A DNA stretch of 64,000 bases from Neocallimastix lanati (nom. inval.) (taxonomy: Eukaryota > Neocallimastigomycota > Neocallimastigomycetes > Neocallimastigales > Neocallimastigaceae): the NCBI GenBank assembly GCA_016946835.1, contig JACVTC010000058.1, positions 52,501-116,500 of the forward strand, in the 5' to 3' direction. Shown piece after piece: positions 1 through 15,510 of the stretch. Each line of letters starts with the position of its first letter. The first letter of the stretch is position 1. A model generated the notes under the pieces. That model was not told the origin of the DNA. It saw only the letters and a program-made list of their open reading frames with translations, and searched no databases. Position numbers and translations under genes: made by a program.

Positions 1-41
1 ATAATATATATTATACGATTTACATATAATACATTTATTAG

Positions 42-3999
<3,958 letters not shown>

Positions 4000-4164
4000 A
4001 TTTATTATTATTATTATTATTATTATATAATAAATAAATTTTTACTCTTTTTAAAGTATATAAAATAAATATTTAAAATAAAGTATATTTAAAATAAAGT
4101 GGGAAATACAGATTAAAATATACTTTAATTTCTATTGACCACTGGATTGTTCAAAACTATAAAA

Positions 4165-4211
<47 letters not shown>

Positions 4212-4494
4212 ATATTTCATCAACTAATATATTAAATAATTTTAATTCAAAATTTATTGAAATAGTTTTTTATTTTTTATATTTTTTTATTTTTTATTTT
4301 TTATTTTATATTTTATATTTTATATTTTTTATTTTTTTTTATTTTATTTTATTTTTTATTTTTTATTTTTAAAGAAAACGTAATATTTATATTATTTAAA
4401 ATATTATTTTAAATATATATATATTTTTTATTTCTTTTAAATTGATTATTAATAAAAAAATAATATCAATAAAAATATTTTAGTTTCTATTTTA
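4000..4494. other. LRR-gene 3' untranslated region and low-complexity DNA
   Basis: Just after the stop is a stretch with AAATAAAGTATATTTAAAAT and a tract ending TTGACCACTGGATTGTTC (about 4060-4170). It recurs at 21600-21690, so it is the copied 3' flank of the LRR gene. An ATAA microsatellite (4160-4214) and T-rich tracts follow. No gene seen. Confidence 0.7.
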
Positions 4495-4902
4495 AATTTG
4501 CTTTCTAGGAGCGTAGACGCTGAAAATGCAGTAAGACAGGCTAGCAGGGACAATTCCTCTGAAGGAGAAGACTATTTTTTCTTTCATATAATCAATTCAA
4601 ACTTTAATCCGAAATAAGTGATATGGAGGTGAGGTTCGTTGCATATAAACTTTTTTCTGAATTTATTTATACACTCTATTTTGAATAATACATTTTAGTT
4701 CAAGTTACTATTTTAAATATTATTATGTTAAAATTGGGCAAATAATATTATTTATTTATTTATTTTATTTTATTTTATTTTATTTTAATTCTATGTTTTA
4801 TTTTTTTTTTAAAATAAAAAATATTCATGTAATTAATTAATAAATAAATAAATAAAGAATAAAGTTCGAAATAATTGCGGCTGCAAAAAAAAAAAAAAAA
4901 AA
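4495..4902 (+). mobile_element. 3' end fragment of a LINE-type retroelement (family A)
   Basis: This piece matches the 3' part of the longer LINE copy at 11330-11766: 'GCGTAGACGCTGAAAATGCAG' here corresponds to 'GCGTCAACGCTAAAAATACAG' there, followed by shared GACAGGCTAG and GAGGTTCGTTGCATAT blocks. It also ends in a poly(A) tract (about 4885-4902) just after a TTCG...GCGGCTG motif, like the other copy. Only the non-coding tail is kept, as expected for a 5'-truncated insertion. Confidence 0.7.
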
Positions 4903-6192
4903 ATTTCTATGATTAATGAAAAATTTTATATAATAATTTTATATAATAAATTCATATATAAATAAAAGTATTTCAAAGGACTAACATAATATTTTTTATA
5001 ATTAGATTGATTTAAATATTACTATTGTTTTATATTTTAGTAGTTATACTTTTATTTAAATAATGACAATTAATATTAATATACTTTTATTTTATTTATA
5101 ATGATAATTATGATCATCGACATTGATAAGTTATAATGATGTTGTTTTTTTAGCTTCATTTATATTATATTATAAATATAAATATAAATTAAGTCTTCAA
5201 CAGTATTAAGGGAACTAATATTTATATCAATAAAATAAAATAAAATAAAATAAAATAAAATAAAATAAAATAATAAAAAGTAAAATTGAATAAAATAAAA
5301 TAAAATAAGACAAAATTGTTTAAACACGTTATTAAATTTTTACTTATTTTCCCATTATTTCTCTGTTTATGTAATTAACTAATTAATTAATTAATTAATA
5401 ATTTTTTTTTTTTTTTTGGTTGGTTGTTTGTTTGTTTTTTGCTTTTGTTTCTATTTAAATTTTTCTAATCATCCCAATTAAAAAAAAAAAAATAACTCCA
5501 ATACTAAATACTGCTTATCATATTTTTCACCCATTTGTTAATATTTGTTAATATTGATAATTTGATATTTTGATATTTTACTATAAAATAAAATTTTTAT
5601 TCATTCCGTTTTTAGGTTTTAAAAATTTTAATTTGTACATAAATACATAGTTTATAATATATTAACTTTTTAATTTATGACTATATTAAACAATTAGTAA
5701 CAACATGACCGCTTTTAGGAAATATTAAAAGCTGTACGACATGATTACATGACATTTTATATTAAGGTAATAATTTAAAACATAATACAATATATTATAT
5801 TACATAAATAAATATATATACATAAATTAAGAAAATTAAAGAAAAACATTATATGATTGAATTTTTCATATAAAAAGTTTCTTTTTTTCTTTTGAAATTT
5901 TTAAAATTCATTTTATTTTTTTTTTTTTTAATTATTATTTTATTTGTTTTCTTTATATAAGTTTTTTAAAAAAAAAAAATAAAGAAAAGAATATTTAAGT
6001 TTTTGTTGATTTAAAATTTAAATTTCTAGAAATAAATAATAAATAAAAAAAATATATATATATTTGGATATATATAAAATACATATATTTAAAAATATAA
6101 TTATAATAAATATTACAAAAAAAATAAATATATATATATATTTATAAATAAGTAGAAGAAAAATAGATTTAATATAAAATAATTAAAAAAAA
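4903..6192. other. Low-complexity intergenic DNA upstream of the GH5 gene
   Basis: AT-rich with (AAAAT)n at 5230-5310 and T/A homopolymers. A less AT-rich patch around 5700-5765 (CATGACCGCTTTTAGG and a following GTACGACATGATTACATGAC) has no recognisable reading frame. The last 70 bases before the GH5 start are A-rich, as is usual upstream of starts in this genome. I see no defined promoter motif. Confidence 0.5.
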
Positions 6193-8037
6193 ATGAAGTT
6201 TTTAAATGCTTTAACTATTGTCAGTGTTTGTATTGCAAATGCTGTAGCAAAAAATTGTTGGGCAGAAGAATTAGGTTTTAAATGCTGTTCTTCAAGTGAT
6301 GCCAAGGTAGAATATACAGATAATGATGGTAAATGGTCTATAGAAGATGGTAATTGGTGTGGTATTTTAAAAAAGCCAGAATGTTGGGCTTTGGAATTAG
6401 GATTTGAGTGTTGTACTTCAGAAGATATTGAAGTTCAATACACTGACAAAGATGGAAAATGGGGAATTGAAAATTATGAATGGTGTGGTATTATTGAAAA
6501 AGAAAAACCAATTACTAAGCCTGTTGAAGAACCAACAACTATACCAGTTGATGAACCATCTGAAACGACTGAACCAGTTTCAACTACTACAGTTGTTGAC
6601 GATTCTACACCATCTCCAATCCGTGATATTTCATCTAAGGAATTAATTAAGGAAATGAATTTCGGTTGGAATTTAGGTAATACTATGGATGCTCAATGTA
6701 TTGAATACTTAAATTATGAAAAGGATCAAACTGCTTCCGAAACTTGCTGGGGTAATCCAAAGACTACTGAAGATATGTTCAAGGTTTTAATGGATAATCA
6801 ATTTAATGTTTTCCGTATTCCAACTACTTGGTCTGGTCACTTCGGAGAAGCTCCAGATTATAAGATTGATGAAAAATGATTAAAGAGAGTTCATGAAGTT
6901 GTTGATTATCCATACAAGAATGGAGCATTTGTTATCTTAAATCTTCATCATGAAACCTGGAATCATGCCTTCTCTGAAACTCTTGATACTGCCAAGGAAA
7001 TTTTAGAAAAGATTTGGTCTCAAATTGCTGAAGAATTTAAGGACTATGATGAACATTTAATCTTTGAAGGATCAAACGAACCAAGAAAGAACGATACTCC
7101 AGTTGAATGGACCGGTGGTGATCAAGAAGGATAGGATGCTGTTAATGCTATGAATGCCGTTTTCTTAAAGACTATTCGTAGTGCTGGTGGTAATAATCCA
7201 AAGCGTCATCTTATGATTCCACCATATGCTGCTGCTTGTAATGAAAACTCATTCAACAACTTTATCTTCCCAGAAGATGATGACAAGGTTATTGCTTCTG
7301 TTCATGCCTATGCTCCATACAACTTTGCCTTAAATAATGGTGAAGGAGCTGTTGATAAGTTTGATGCAGCTGGTAAGAGAGATCTTGAATGGAACATTAA
7401 CTTAATGAAGAAGAGATTTATTGATCAAGGTATTCCAATGATTCTTAGTGAATATTGTGCAATGAACCGTGATAATGAAGAAGATCGTGCTACTTGGGCC
7501 GAATTCTACATGGAAAAGGTTACAGCTATGGGAGTTCCACAAATCTGGTGGGATAATGGTATCTTCGAAGGTACTGGTGAACGTTTTGGTCTTCTTGATC
7601 GTAAGAACTTAAAGATTGTTTATCCAACTATTGTTGCTGCTTTACAAAAGGGTAGAGGTTTAGAAGTTAACGTTGTTCATGCTGTTGAAAAAGAAACAGA
7701 GGAATGTTGGTCCGAAAAGTATGGTTATGAATGTTGTTCACCAAACAATACTAAGGTTGTAGTCAGTGATGAAAGTGGTAAATGGGGTGTTGAAAATGGT
7801 AACTGGTGTGGTGTTCTCAAATACACTGAATCTTGTTGGTCACTTCCATTTGGATACCCATGTTGTCCACATTGTAAGGTTCTTACTGAGGATGAGAATG
7901 GTAAATGGGGAGAATTAAATGGAGAATGGTGTGGTATTGTTGCTGATAAGGTGGAATGCCTCGGCCAGGAGTTGAACAGCAAGGTGATGATGAACGTAGT
8001 GAGTGCGTATGCGCTGAAGATAAATCCTCATGCATGA
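6193..8037 (+). pseudogene. GH5 endoglucanase with paired dockerins at both ends, broken by two in-frame stops
   Basis: An intact relative would be a secreted cellulosome endo-beta-1,4-glucanase. One frame runs 614 codons: signal peptide (1-19), two six-Cys fungal dockerins (about 21-58 and 63-100, each with GKW...WCGI), a Pro/Thr linker (about 105-148) and a GH5 catalytic domain from about 150 (NFGWNLGNTMD, VFRIPTTWSGHF, LNLHHE, acid/base Glu in SNEPR, nucleophile Glu in ILSEY). Two further dockerins follow (about 500-585). Stops: TGA at 6877-6879 in DEK*LKRVHEVVDY and TAG at 7132-7134 in QEG*DAVNAMNAVF; family members carry Trp at both. The nucleophile motif, usually GEYGA, reads SEYCA. The last 30 codons stop looking like a dockerin, and another frame opens near 7950. 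Most likely a recent pseudogene; editing or readthrough cannot be excluded from DNA. Confidence 0.85.
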
Positions 8038-8042
8038 AATAA

Positions 8043-8359
8043 GAATAAATAAATTTCTCATGAAAAATTAATTAAAAAAATAAAAAAGAAAAATTTATAT
8101 ACACATATTTCTAATATGATGTCATTTAAAATTTTTATTTCTTATTATTTTTAATAAAAAAAATTATAAGAAAAGAAAATATAAAAATAATAATAATAAT
8201 AAATGAAATAAAATATTTTAATTATTTATTCTTTTACTTAAAAAGCAAAAAAAAATTTAATTAAAATCATGAATTTTTAAAGATGGTATATGTATTTTAA
8301 ATAAAAGCTTAATAAGATTATAAAAATTGAGTAAAAAATTTAAAATAAAAATAAAATAA

Positions 8360-8407
<48 letters not shown>

Positions 8408-8639
8408 AAAAATAAAATAAAATAAAATAAATAAAAAATAAATAAATTATATAAAAAAAAATAAAATAAAATAAATAAAAAATAAATAAATTATAAAAAA
8501 AAAAAAAGAAAAGTGTAATAAAATAAAAGAAATAGATGATTTGCTTTATTGGTAGAGTAGTTCTTTTAATATGAATTAATATTATTATTTATATTATTTA
8601 TATTTAAAAAGAATTTTTTTTTTTATTTTTATCTGTTAT
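8043..8639. other. Intergenic low-complexity DNA
   Basis: A- and AT-rich, including a poly(A) run near 8370-8405 and (AAAAT)n. No gene or RNA seen. Confidence 0.6.
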
Positions 8640-9840
8640 ATTTTTTATATTGTGTGCTCTTATTGGCGGGCGTTCAATATATGAAAAAATTAAACTTAAT
8701 GATGGGGAACAAAGACAATTAGTTGACAATATTTTTAAACAAAGTTCAACGTCGAAATGATAAGGTATGGATTTTCACCTCCCGGTGAAAAAACTAATAC
8801 AGATCCGTTAGTTATCACTAATACTGAAAATTATTACTCGCAATAATGGACGTGGTGTTATTTTCGAGGAATGGGAAAAGTTGGAGGCTATATTGCTTCT
8901 AACGCACTTTTATAATTTTATAATAAATAATATTTTATTTCATGTATTTTATTTGTTATTGTTTTCATTTAAATCATGTAATTTTATTATTATTATTATA
9001 AATTAAATAAAGTTATTCTCTAAGTCTATTATAAGCAAAGCATTATATTTTGCTCCACCTTTAGGTTCAAACAAAAACAATTCTATTAATGTACAATATT
9101 TAATTACAACCACATTGTTATGGTGTATTGATTCTTACTCCTCGAAAACGAAAATTATTTTAACATTGAAAAGAAGAAAAAATGTAAAAATTATATCAAA
9201 AGGAACTCAACGGTTAGTGTTTATGCCTTATCTCGTGATCTTCAAGTATTTCCAATTGCTGTATTTTGTGCTTCTTTTCAAATACAATGCTTTTGTAAAT
9301 GGTGAAATTCTAAATGTATTATTAAAGATCTCATAAACCATATCCCTTCTATGCCACGTTATTCTTGGTCGAAAAAAACACTGGTGCAGTTAGAAGTCAT
9401 GTCAATTATCATCAATACACTTTTACTGACAGCACAGTTCCAAACATAGAACCTATAATAAGTAATTCAATATTCGATGATATTTCTTGTGGTTCAGGAG
9501 AGAAAGTTCAGTGAATATCACACTATCTATTTTAAAGATGTTACTTCTTTGTTTTATTATTTTAGATCTTACTGATGATCATATTACTACACACAGTATA
9601 TATCACACTGAAATTTTTTTTTTTTTACTTTTGAACTTATTTTTATTCTTTATTACATTAAATTTTTTTTATGATTAATTAAAATTTGTTTTTTTTTACT
9701 TAATATTTTACATACATTTATTTTTTATCTTTATATTATAAAGTGTATTTTTTTAAAAAAATTGTAATACATAAAAATATTTTAATCTATTTAATAAAGC
9801 ACTGGAAGTGTATTCTCTTCCTCACCTAAAAAAAAAAAAA
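8640..9840 (+). mobile_element. Retroelement fragment, family B, with 3' hairpin and poly(A)
   Basis: It shares blocks with the minus-strand copies at 49.4-50.7 kb: GGGGAACAAAGACAATTA near 8704, a GTCG/TGATAAGG block near 8750, and a block of about 40 bases ending TTTTAAAGATGTTACTTCT near 9530. It ends with GGAAGTGTATTCTCTTCC near 9805, which can pair GGAAG with CTTCC, then CTCACCT and poly(A) at about 9828-9840. Short frames (e.g. 9115-9336) match no protein I know. A degenerate non-LTR retroelement is the best reading, based on the poly(A) end. Confidence 0.55.
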
Positions 9841-10247
9841 GGAAAAAAATTATTTAATGGATGGGAATCTTTTTATAGTCTTTCACTACTAACATTTTAT
9901 TTACATCTACATTTTAGCTAATGTATGATTACTCAACAAAATATTTTTACTTTTTAAAGAGCTTTATTAATTGAAAAGAAAAACAATTATTCAAAAGATA
10001 AAAAGAATAGATTATTCAATATAACAGAATATGCAAGTGGTTTATTTTACTTAACAAACTATCAGTTACTGAACATAGAACAAAGAAAAATCTTCATATT
10101 ATATTAATTATTTTATATTTTTTAAATTTTTTTTATTTTTATTTTTTTTATATAATTATTATTATTTTTTATATTTATATTTCTTAGTTTTTTATTATTT
10201 TAGTTTATATTAGTTTCATTTTTATCGTTTGTAATTAATAGTTAATT

Positions 10248-11766
10248 ATGGAAAAGATATTTCACAGGGGTTCTCGCTGTTATGGAATATCTATTGACAA
10301 CACAAGATTGATGTTTATCTGTGTACCATTTTCAAATAATTTAGAATTGAATTCGATCATACAGAGAATAAATAATAAAGTTAAAAAAGCACTTTATTCC
10401 ATAAAAGGATTTCTTAAAATTCCTCATATTCCTATCCCTTATAAACGAATGTTATTTTCAGTTATAGTAATTGAGCAATTTTCGTATTATGCTCCTCTTC
10501 TTGGATCATAAAAAAATAAAAAAAGAATGAAAAGTACCTAAACACTTGTTAATACAGGATTACACAAGATGGAAGGATTTCCTAAAGGAAATAGCTTTAA
10601 ATCCATTTATTTTGTTTCTAAAGAACTTCGCATTCCTCCTCTTTCGGAGAAATGTGCGATTGCTCAGGAAAGATGTTTTAAGAAATGCAAAAACTCGAAA
10701 TGTATTATCTCTGATTTACTTAGAGATATATCACGTTGTAGAAGGTCATGCATGGGATAAAGAAAGTAAAATTTTAGAGACAAATTGGATAAAATTCCAT
10801 CAAAAAAATTAATTGTAAACTTTTACTGGAAAAGAGATATGGCAGAAAAATCAATCATGGCTAAGGTATATAAGAAAAAATGAATTTGAAAAAACTAGAG
10901 ACTAACTAAAGCTCAACTTCAAGTATCCTAAATATAGCATTGGCTTCCGTGGGGTACTTTATGCCAGATGTAGATATATATATATTAATATTAGTGATAG
11001 TGAAAATAATAGTATCATTGCTAATAATGTAGCAAATAGGTCAATTGGTGAAAATCGTGTTAATATTAGTAATTTTCTAAACAATGAGTGTGTAAATATA
11101 TATATGACGTTGTACCGATTATATAACTTCCTTCTTGATGGAAAAGATGCAGATATTATTGAATATAAATTATAAAAAGGAATGAGAGGTTTTGTTTAAT
11201 AACTAAATCATTTCTAGTGATTACTCTAAAGCATCATTCTTGTTGCGATCTGCGGCTATCTTTACTGAAATTATGCCAAGGACTAGCATTCGACAAGGAT
11301 TACTATTCCGACGGTATAGGCACAAACTAACCAGAAGCGTCAACGCTAAAAATACAGTATGACAGGCTAGTAGGACTAATGCCTCTAAAGGAGAAGACCA
11401 TAATTTCTTTTAGATAATTAATTCAAACCCTAATCCAGAATAAGAATTTAATCTTAAAACAAAGATCTTATAATCTGGAGGTTAGGTTCGTTGCATATGA
11501 ATTTTTTTTTTGAATTTATTTATACACTTTATTCTGAATTTATTTATACACTTTATTTCAAATATTACTTTTTATTTCACATTACTATTCTAAATATTAT
11601 TATGTTCAAATTGAGAAAATAATATATTTATTTTTTTTTATTAATTGAGTGTTTTTTATATAAGAAAATATTCATTTCATTCATAAATGAAAAACTAAAT
11701 AAATAAATAAAGTTAAAAGTTCGCTATAATGGCGACTATAAAAAAAAAAAAAAAAAAAAAAAAAAA
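10248..11766 (+). mobile_element. LINE family A, 3' half (region after the reverse transcriptase core) with poly(A) tail
   Basis: Decayed coding stretch. The frames at 10248-10511 (ends YYAPLLGS) and 10569-10760 (GFPKGNSFKSIYFVSKELR, then PPLSEKCAIAQ) correspond to minus-strand text at 46.83-47.0 kb (YYASLLGSNQERTRRAQTLV and GFSNGNSFTSLYCVSKELN). That text follows a recognisable RT in the other copy, so this is the region downstream of RT. Further on, SFLLRSAAIFTEIMPRTS (about 11230-11285) is protein-level conserved with 24.68 kb. The element ends with an untranslated tail and poly(A) at 11742-11766. Multiple stops and frameshifts make it inactive. Confidence 0.75.
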
Positions 11767-11989
11767 CTATTTACTAACTTGAATTTTTTTTTTCTTTTTT
11801 CAATAGGTTCCAAATACTTAAGAAATAAATAAAATATATATACAGAATATCTCAAAAGAAAAGACTATAGCAAAAAATTTATTTTAATTTTATTTTTATT
11901 CATTTTTTTTTACTTCATTAACTAATTTTTTTTTTATTTTATTTTTACATTAATTTATTTTTATTAATATAGCTTAGTTTTTATTTTGA

Positions 11990-12773
11990 AATGTCGACTG
12001 TACATAAAGGTCTGAGACGTTTTGGTCTCCTTATAATGAAAAATTGTTTTAAATTTTATTCATGACCTTTAATCGTGAACTAAAAGTAGACTATGGGAAT
12101 TATTAAGTAAAAAAAATATATATATATATATATATATTAAATTGTAACTAAATTATTCATGGAATTGTTAAAAAAAAATATTTAAATTGTGACAAAATTA
12201 TTCATACAATTGTTAAAAAACACTATACTAATATGAAGAATAACTTTATTCCTAAGAGTTAACTATAATAAAAACCCAGATTATTTAAAAGTTATTTATA
12301 GAACAAATTTTGGAAGATTACTTCAAGGATTTACACAGTATAAATTATAAGAGAACCAGATATTATTTTGAACCCACTATACCCCTCTCAGATAGTCTTC
12401 TGTATGCTAATCCTTTCTCGAATGCTAATTATTTTAACCTCTATATTAGCTGGAATATTAATGGTTGAAACTCTGAAAAACGTGACAAACTTAACTCATA
12501 TTAATTCTATTTTTAAACTTATTTTTATTTGTTTTCAAAGAGTCTGTAACAGTTCATTCCTGAATTCTTTTTCAAATTCCTATCCACCTCTCAATCATTA
12601 TAGAAAAGTATTGAAACGTGCAAACATGAAAATCCATGGCGTGCGTGGTCTTTATATTGGTATCTCAATTTCTACCAATTTCACTAATAATAATTTAAAA
12701 TATAGATATACACTATCAGTAAATATAGTTTCCTTTTTGGGTGTTAAATATTCATTAGAAAGCATTTACATCC

Positions 12774-12815
<42 letters not shown>

Positions 12816-13885
12816 AGAATTACCATAATAACCCTTCTGTTATTGATAATGATATCAGTATAACTACACAAAAACTTAATTTCTACTCAATGGTTTGTTA
12901 TAATAATTATTGGGCACCAGTTTACTTGGTCTAATGATGGAAAGAGTTTCTGTATTGACTTTAAAGTTGTTAACGATAAATTAAGAAATTATCTAAAAAT
13001 TGATTCTGGAAGTAACTCTTTTAATGATATCTCTAACTATTTATCACTTATTCTTTCAAGTGAAAAAAGCAAATCCTGATAAATTTTACTACGTCGCCTC
13101 CTGGTAAGAAGATTAAATGATCAACTCAGCCACTTTACAAAACATTATGAAAAACTTACTTCTAATATAATCGGTCACAGTCTTAATGAAAAATTATTGG
13201 AAAGGAATACTAAATAATTATTTTTTTTTTCTTCTTCTCTTCAGGAATCATGGGACATTAATCAACCTATTTCAATGTCAGAAATTCACTTTAACGTTCT
13301 TTCAAATAAAAAATAACAAAGCACCTGGCCCTATGTACCAAAGGGATCAATTTACCTTTATTGCTTTTTCTTGATCTCAAAAAAAAAAAGCTTTTGATTC
13401 AATTCCAACTTATGATATACTTATAAAATTTAGTAATATTAGTATTTGTAGTAAATGCCTTAAGTTCATTACTAATCTATACCTTACTTCGAAAGTTCGT
13501 ACAAAACTTTTAATGGTAAACTTTCAAAAAAAATTTCCACTACATTGTGACATTTGCCAAGGGAGTCCCTTATCATCTATTTTATTTAATATATATCAAT
13601 AATATATTTGACAAATGCAAGAAATATGATGAGATTACTGAAAGAAAAAAAAGAATTATGATAGCTTATTTGCTGATTATACTGTTTTATTGGCTCCTAC
13701 AAAATCCTCTCTTAAAAACCTTTTAAAGTAAAGCTCATAATTGGGATATCAAAAATTAAAATATCCTTTTGAATTGGTAAATGCCCTACACTTATTATTA
13801 AACCAAATGAATTCTAAACCTTCAAGACCTTATGAAAATTAAAAAATATGTCAACACTTTCAAACTTTTTCCTATTATTTATGAA
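11990..13885 (+). mobile_element. LINE family A, 5' half: AP-endonuclease and reverse transcriptase remnants
   Basis: Decayed LINE. Around 12440-12500 one frame reads LYISWNINGWNSEKRDKLN, the opening motif of the EEP/AP-like endonuclease of LINEs. At 12368-12934 another frame carries the rest of the endonuclease with an internal poly(A)-encoded Lys run. From 13080 on come RT motifs in shifting frames: NKAPGP (about 13315), FLDLKKK-AFDSIP (about 13365-13405) and QGSPLSSILFNIYINNIFDK (about 13557-13618), the 'QG-PLSPILFN' block. Several frameshifts and stops are present. The piece ends in A-rich DNA near 13880 without the 3' half, which lies instead just upstream (10.2-11.8 kb). So these are two insertions or a rearranged one. 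Confidence 0.8.
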
Positions 13886-13889
13886 CAAA

Positions 13890-14184
13890 AAAAAAAAAAG
13901 CACGTAAATTAACAATACGCAAACACAATAATAAGATTAATATTGAAGTTTTTTTTACTATTAATGTAAAAAATTTCATGTATATTATTTTCATGTTTTT
14001 TTTTTTAATTAAGTTTATTCCTAGTCTTTAAAAAAAAAATAAAAAAAATCATAATTACATTTCATTAATATTTTTTATATAAACTTTAATTTTTATTAAA
14101 TTTTACTATTTAATTATTTTATTATTATATTATCTTTACATTTTTTAATATATTCCTATTTTTGATATAATTAATTATCTATTA

Positions 14185-14215
<31 letters not shown>

Positions 14216-14278
14216 AAAAAAAAGTACATCTACTTTTATTGGTTTTATAATTATTTGTTATACATACTCCTATATATA
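13890..14278. other. AT-rich spacer between the LINE and MULE regions
   Basis: Low-complexity T/A sequence with a TA-dinucleotide run near 14185-14205. Nothing recognised. Confidence 0.5.
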
Positions 14279-15059
14279 GGGAGAGTTGCATTTCCCCAAG
14301 TTGCAATTCGCCAAGTTGTATTTCGCCAAATTGAAAATTATTTATTCGTTAAAAATGTTTTATTATGAATGTGGTCCATTTCGCCAATTTTTTTTTTTTT
14401 TGAAATTTTAAAGCCATCTATTTATTTGTGGCTTTTAAAATTTATATTATTACGCCATAAAATTTAATATAATTTTAAGTAAAAAAAAAATAAATGTATA
14501 AATAAATAAGTAAATAAATAAATAAATAAAAATTAAAAAGGTCAATAAAAAATAAAATATTTTTACATAATTTTTTTTTTTTTGACAATCATGTTATAAG
14601 GAAAATGATAAATAATTATTTTCCTTATAACCTTATTTTTTATATTTTATTATTAATATTTATATTATATTTTTATATTTTAAATTTTATTATTGATATT
14701 ATATTTTTATATTTTTATATTTTTATAATTTATTATTAATATCAATATAATATTTTTATATTTTATTATTAAAAAATTTTATTTTATAAATTTATATTTA
14801 AATTAATATTATTTAAAATATTAATTTTTTATATTATAACTAAAACTTTAGTTGTTATTATAACATCTTAATAATAGAATTAAACCTTTTATTTTATATA
14901 TAATTTATAAATAAAATACTAAATAATAATAAAAATTACAAAATAATATTTTTATAAGACTTAAATTATAGCTGTAAATTGAAATTTCAAAAATTAAAAT
15001 TTGTTGTTCACATTTCAATTACTATTTATATATTACAGCAACTGTTTTGTAGAGATATA

Positions 15060-15510
15060 TAAATAGGTTTTTTACACATATGAATTCACATGTCTATCCC
15101 ATATTATATATATGGGCTTGTAAAGAACATATATACTTTGGTATATATATCTTATACTATATCAGTACGACGTCGGCGCTCCAAATTCCTAAGCAGAGGT
15201 AGCTCCAGTAGACATGTCTTGCCAAATAACATCCGTGTTATCCTATAGAAATTGAACTCGTAACCCTCACAGTATAGGTTATACAACTACACTAGGATGC
15301 CATGGGTGATCAAATATAGAAATTAAATACGTGGCAATCCAATAATGGTAGGAGCGGAATTAATACTTACCTGAAATTGTGCCATTATAACCCCTTTACC
15401 CTTTCTCCAAACCCTATCGGGAAAATCAGATAAAGAATAGATACCAGATGATTATTAAGTCCGCCACATAACAACCAGTAGAAAGCCCAGTTCTACTTTA
15501 TATGCTAAAA
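15060..15510 (-). mobile_element. tRNA-like short element (SINE candidate)
   Basis: Unlike its surroundings this block has near-balanced base composition. On the minus strand, at about 15300-15230, it reads like an RNA polymerase III promoter: an A-box-like TAGTGTAGTTGTATAACC and, about 25 bases on, a B-box-like GAGTTCAATTTC, flanked by ATCCTA and TAGGAT that can pair as an acceptor stem. The anticodon stem does not fold well, so this is not a tRNA gene. The downstream body (minus strand) contains GCGCCGACGTCGTACTGATA, shared with the family B retroelements near 49.97 and 50.53 kb. It sits inside the MULE region. Confidence 0.45.

Noticed and set aside
6877-6879. TGA as a selenocysteine codon in the GH5 gene
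   Set aside because: The family has Trp here, a second stop of a different type (TAG) follows, and no SECIS-like hairpin was noticed. Loss of function is simpler.
11228-11310. 5S rRNA-like words (TGCGATCTGC... ATTATGCC...CTAGCATTCGACAAGG), also at 24675-24755
   Set aside because: The two copies differ in a codon-like way and translate to SFLLRSAAIFTEIMP and SFLVRSAALFTKIMP. This is conserved LINE coding sequence, and the middle of a 5S rRNA is missing.
15228-15305. A functional tRNA gene on the minus strand
   Set aside because: A/B-box-like motifs and acceptor-like ends are present, but the anticodon arm and T-arm do not pair. Kept only as a tRNA-like short element.
15361-15480. U1 snRNA gene starting ATACTTACCTG
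   Set aside because: The first stem-loop does not follow at the right distance and no Sm site is seen. The motif is better read as a splice-donor-like word on the minus strand, or chance.
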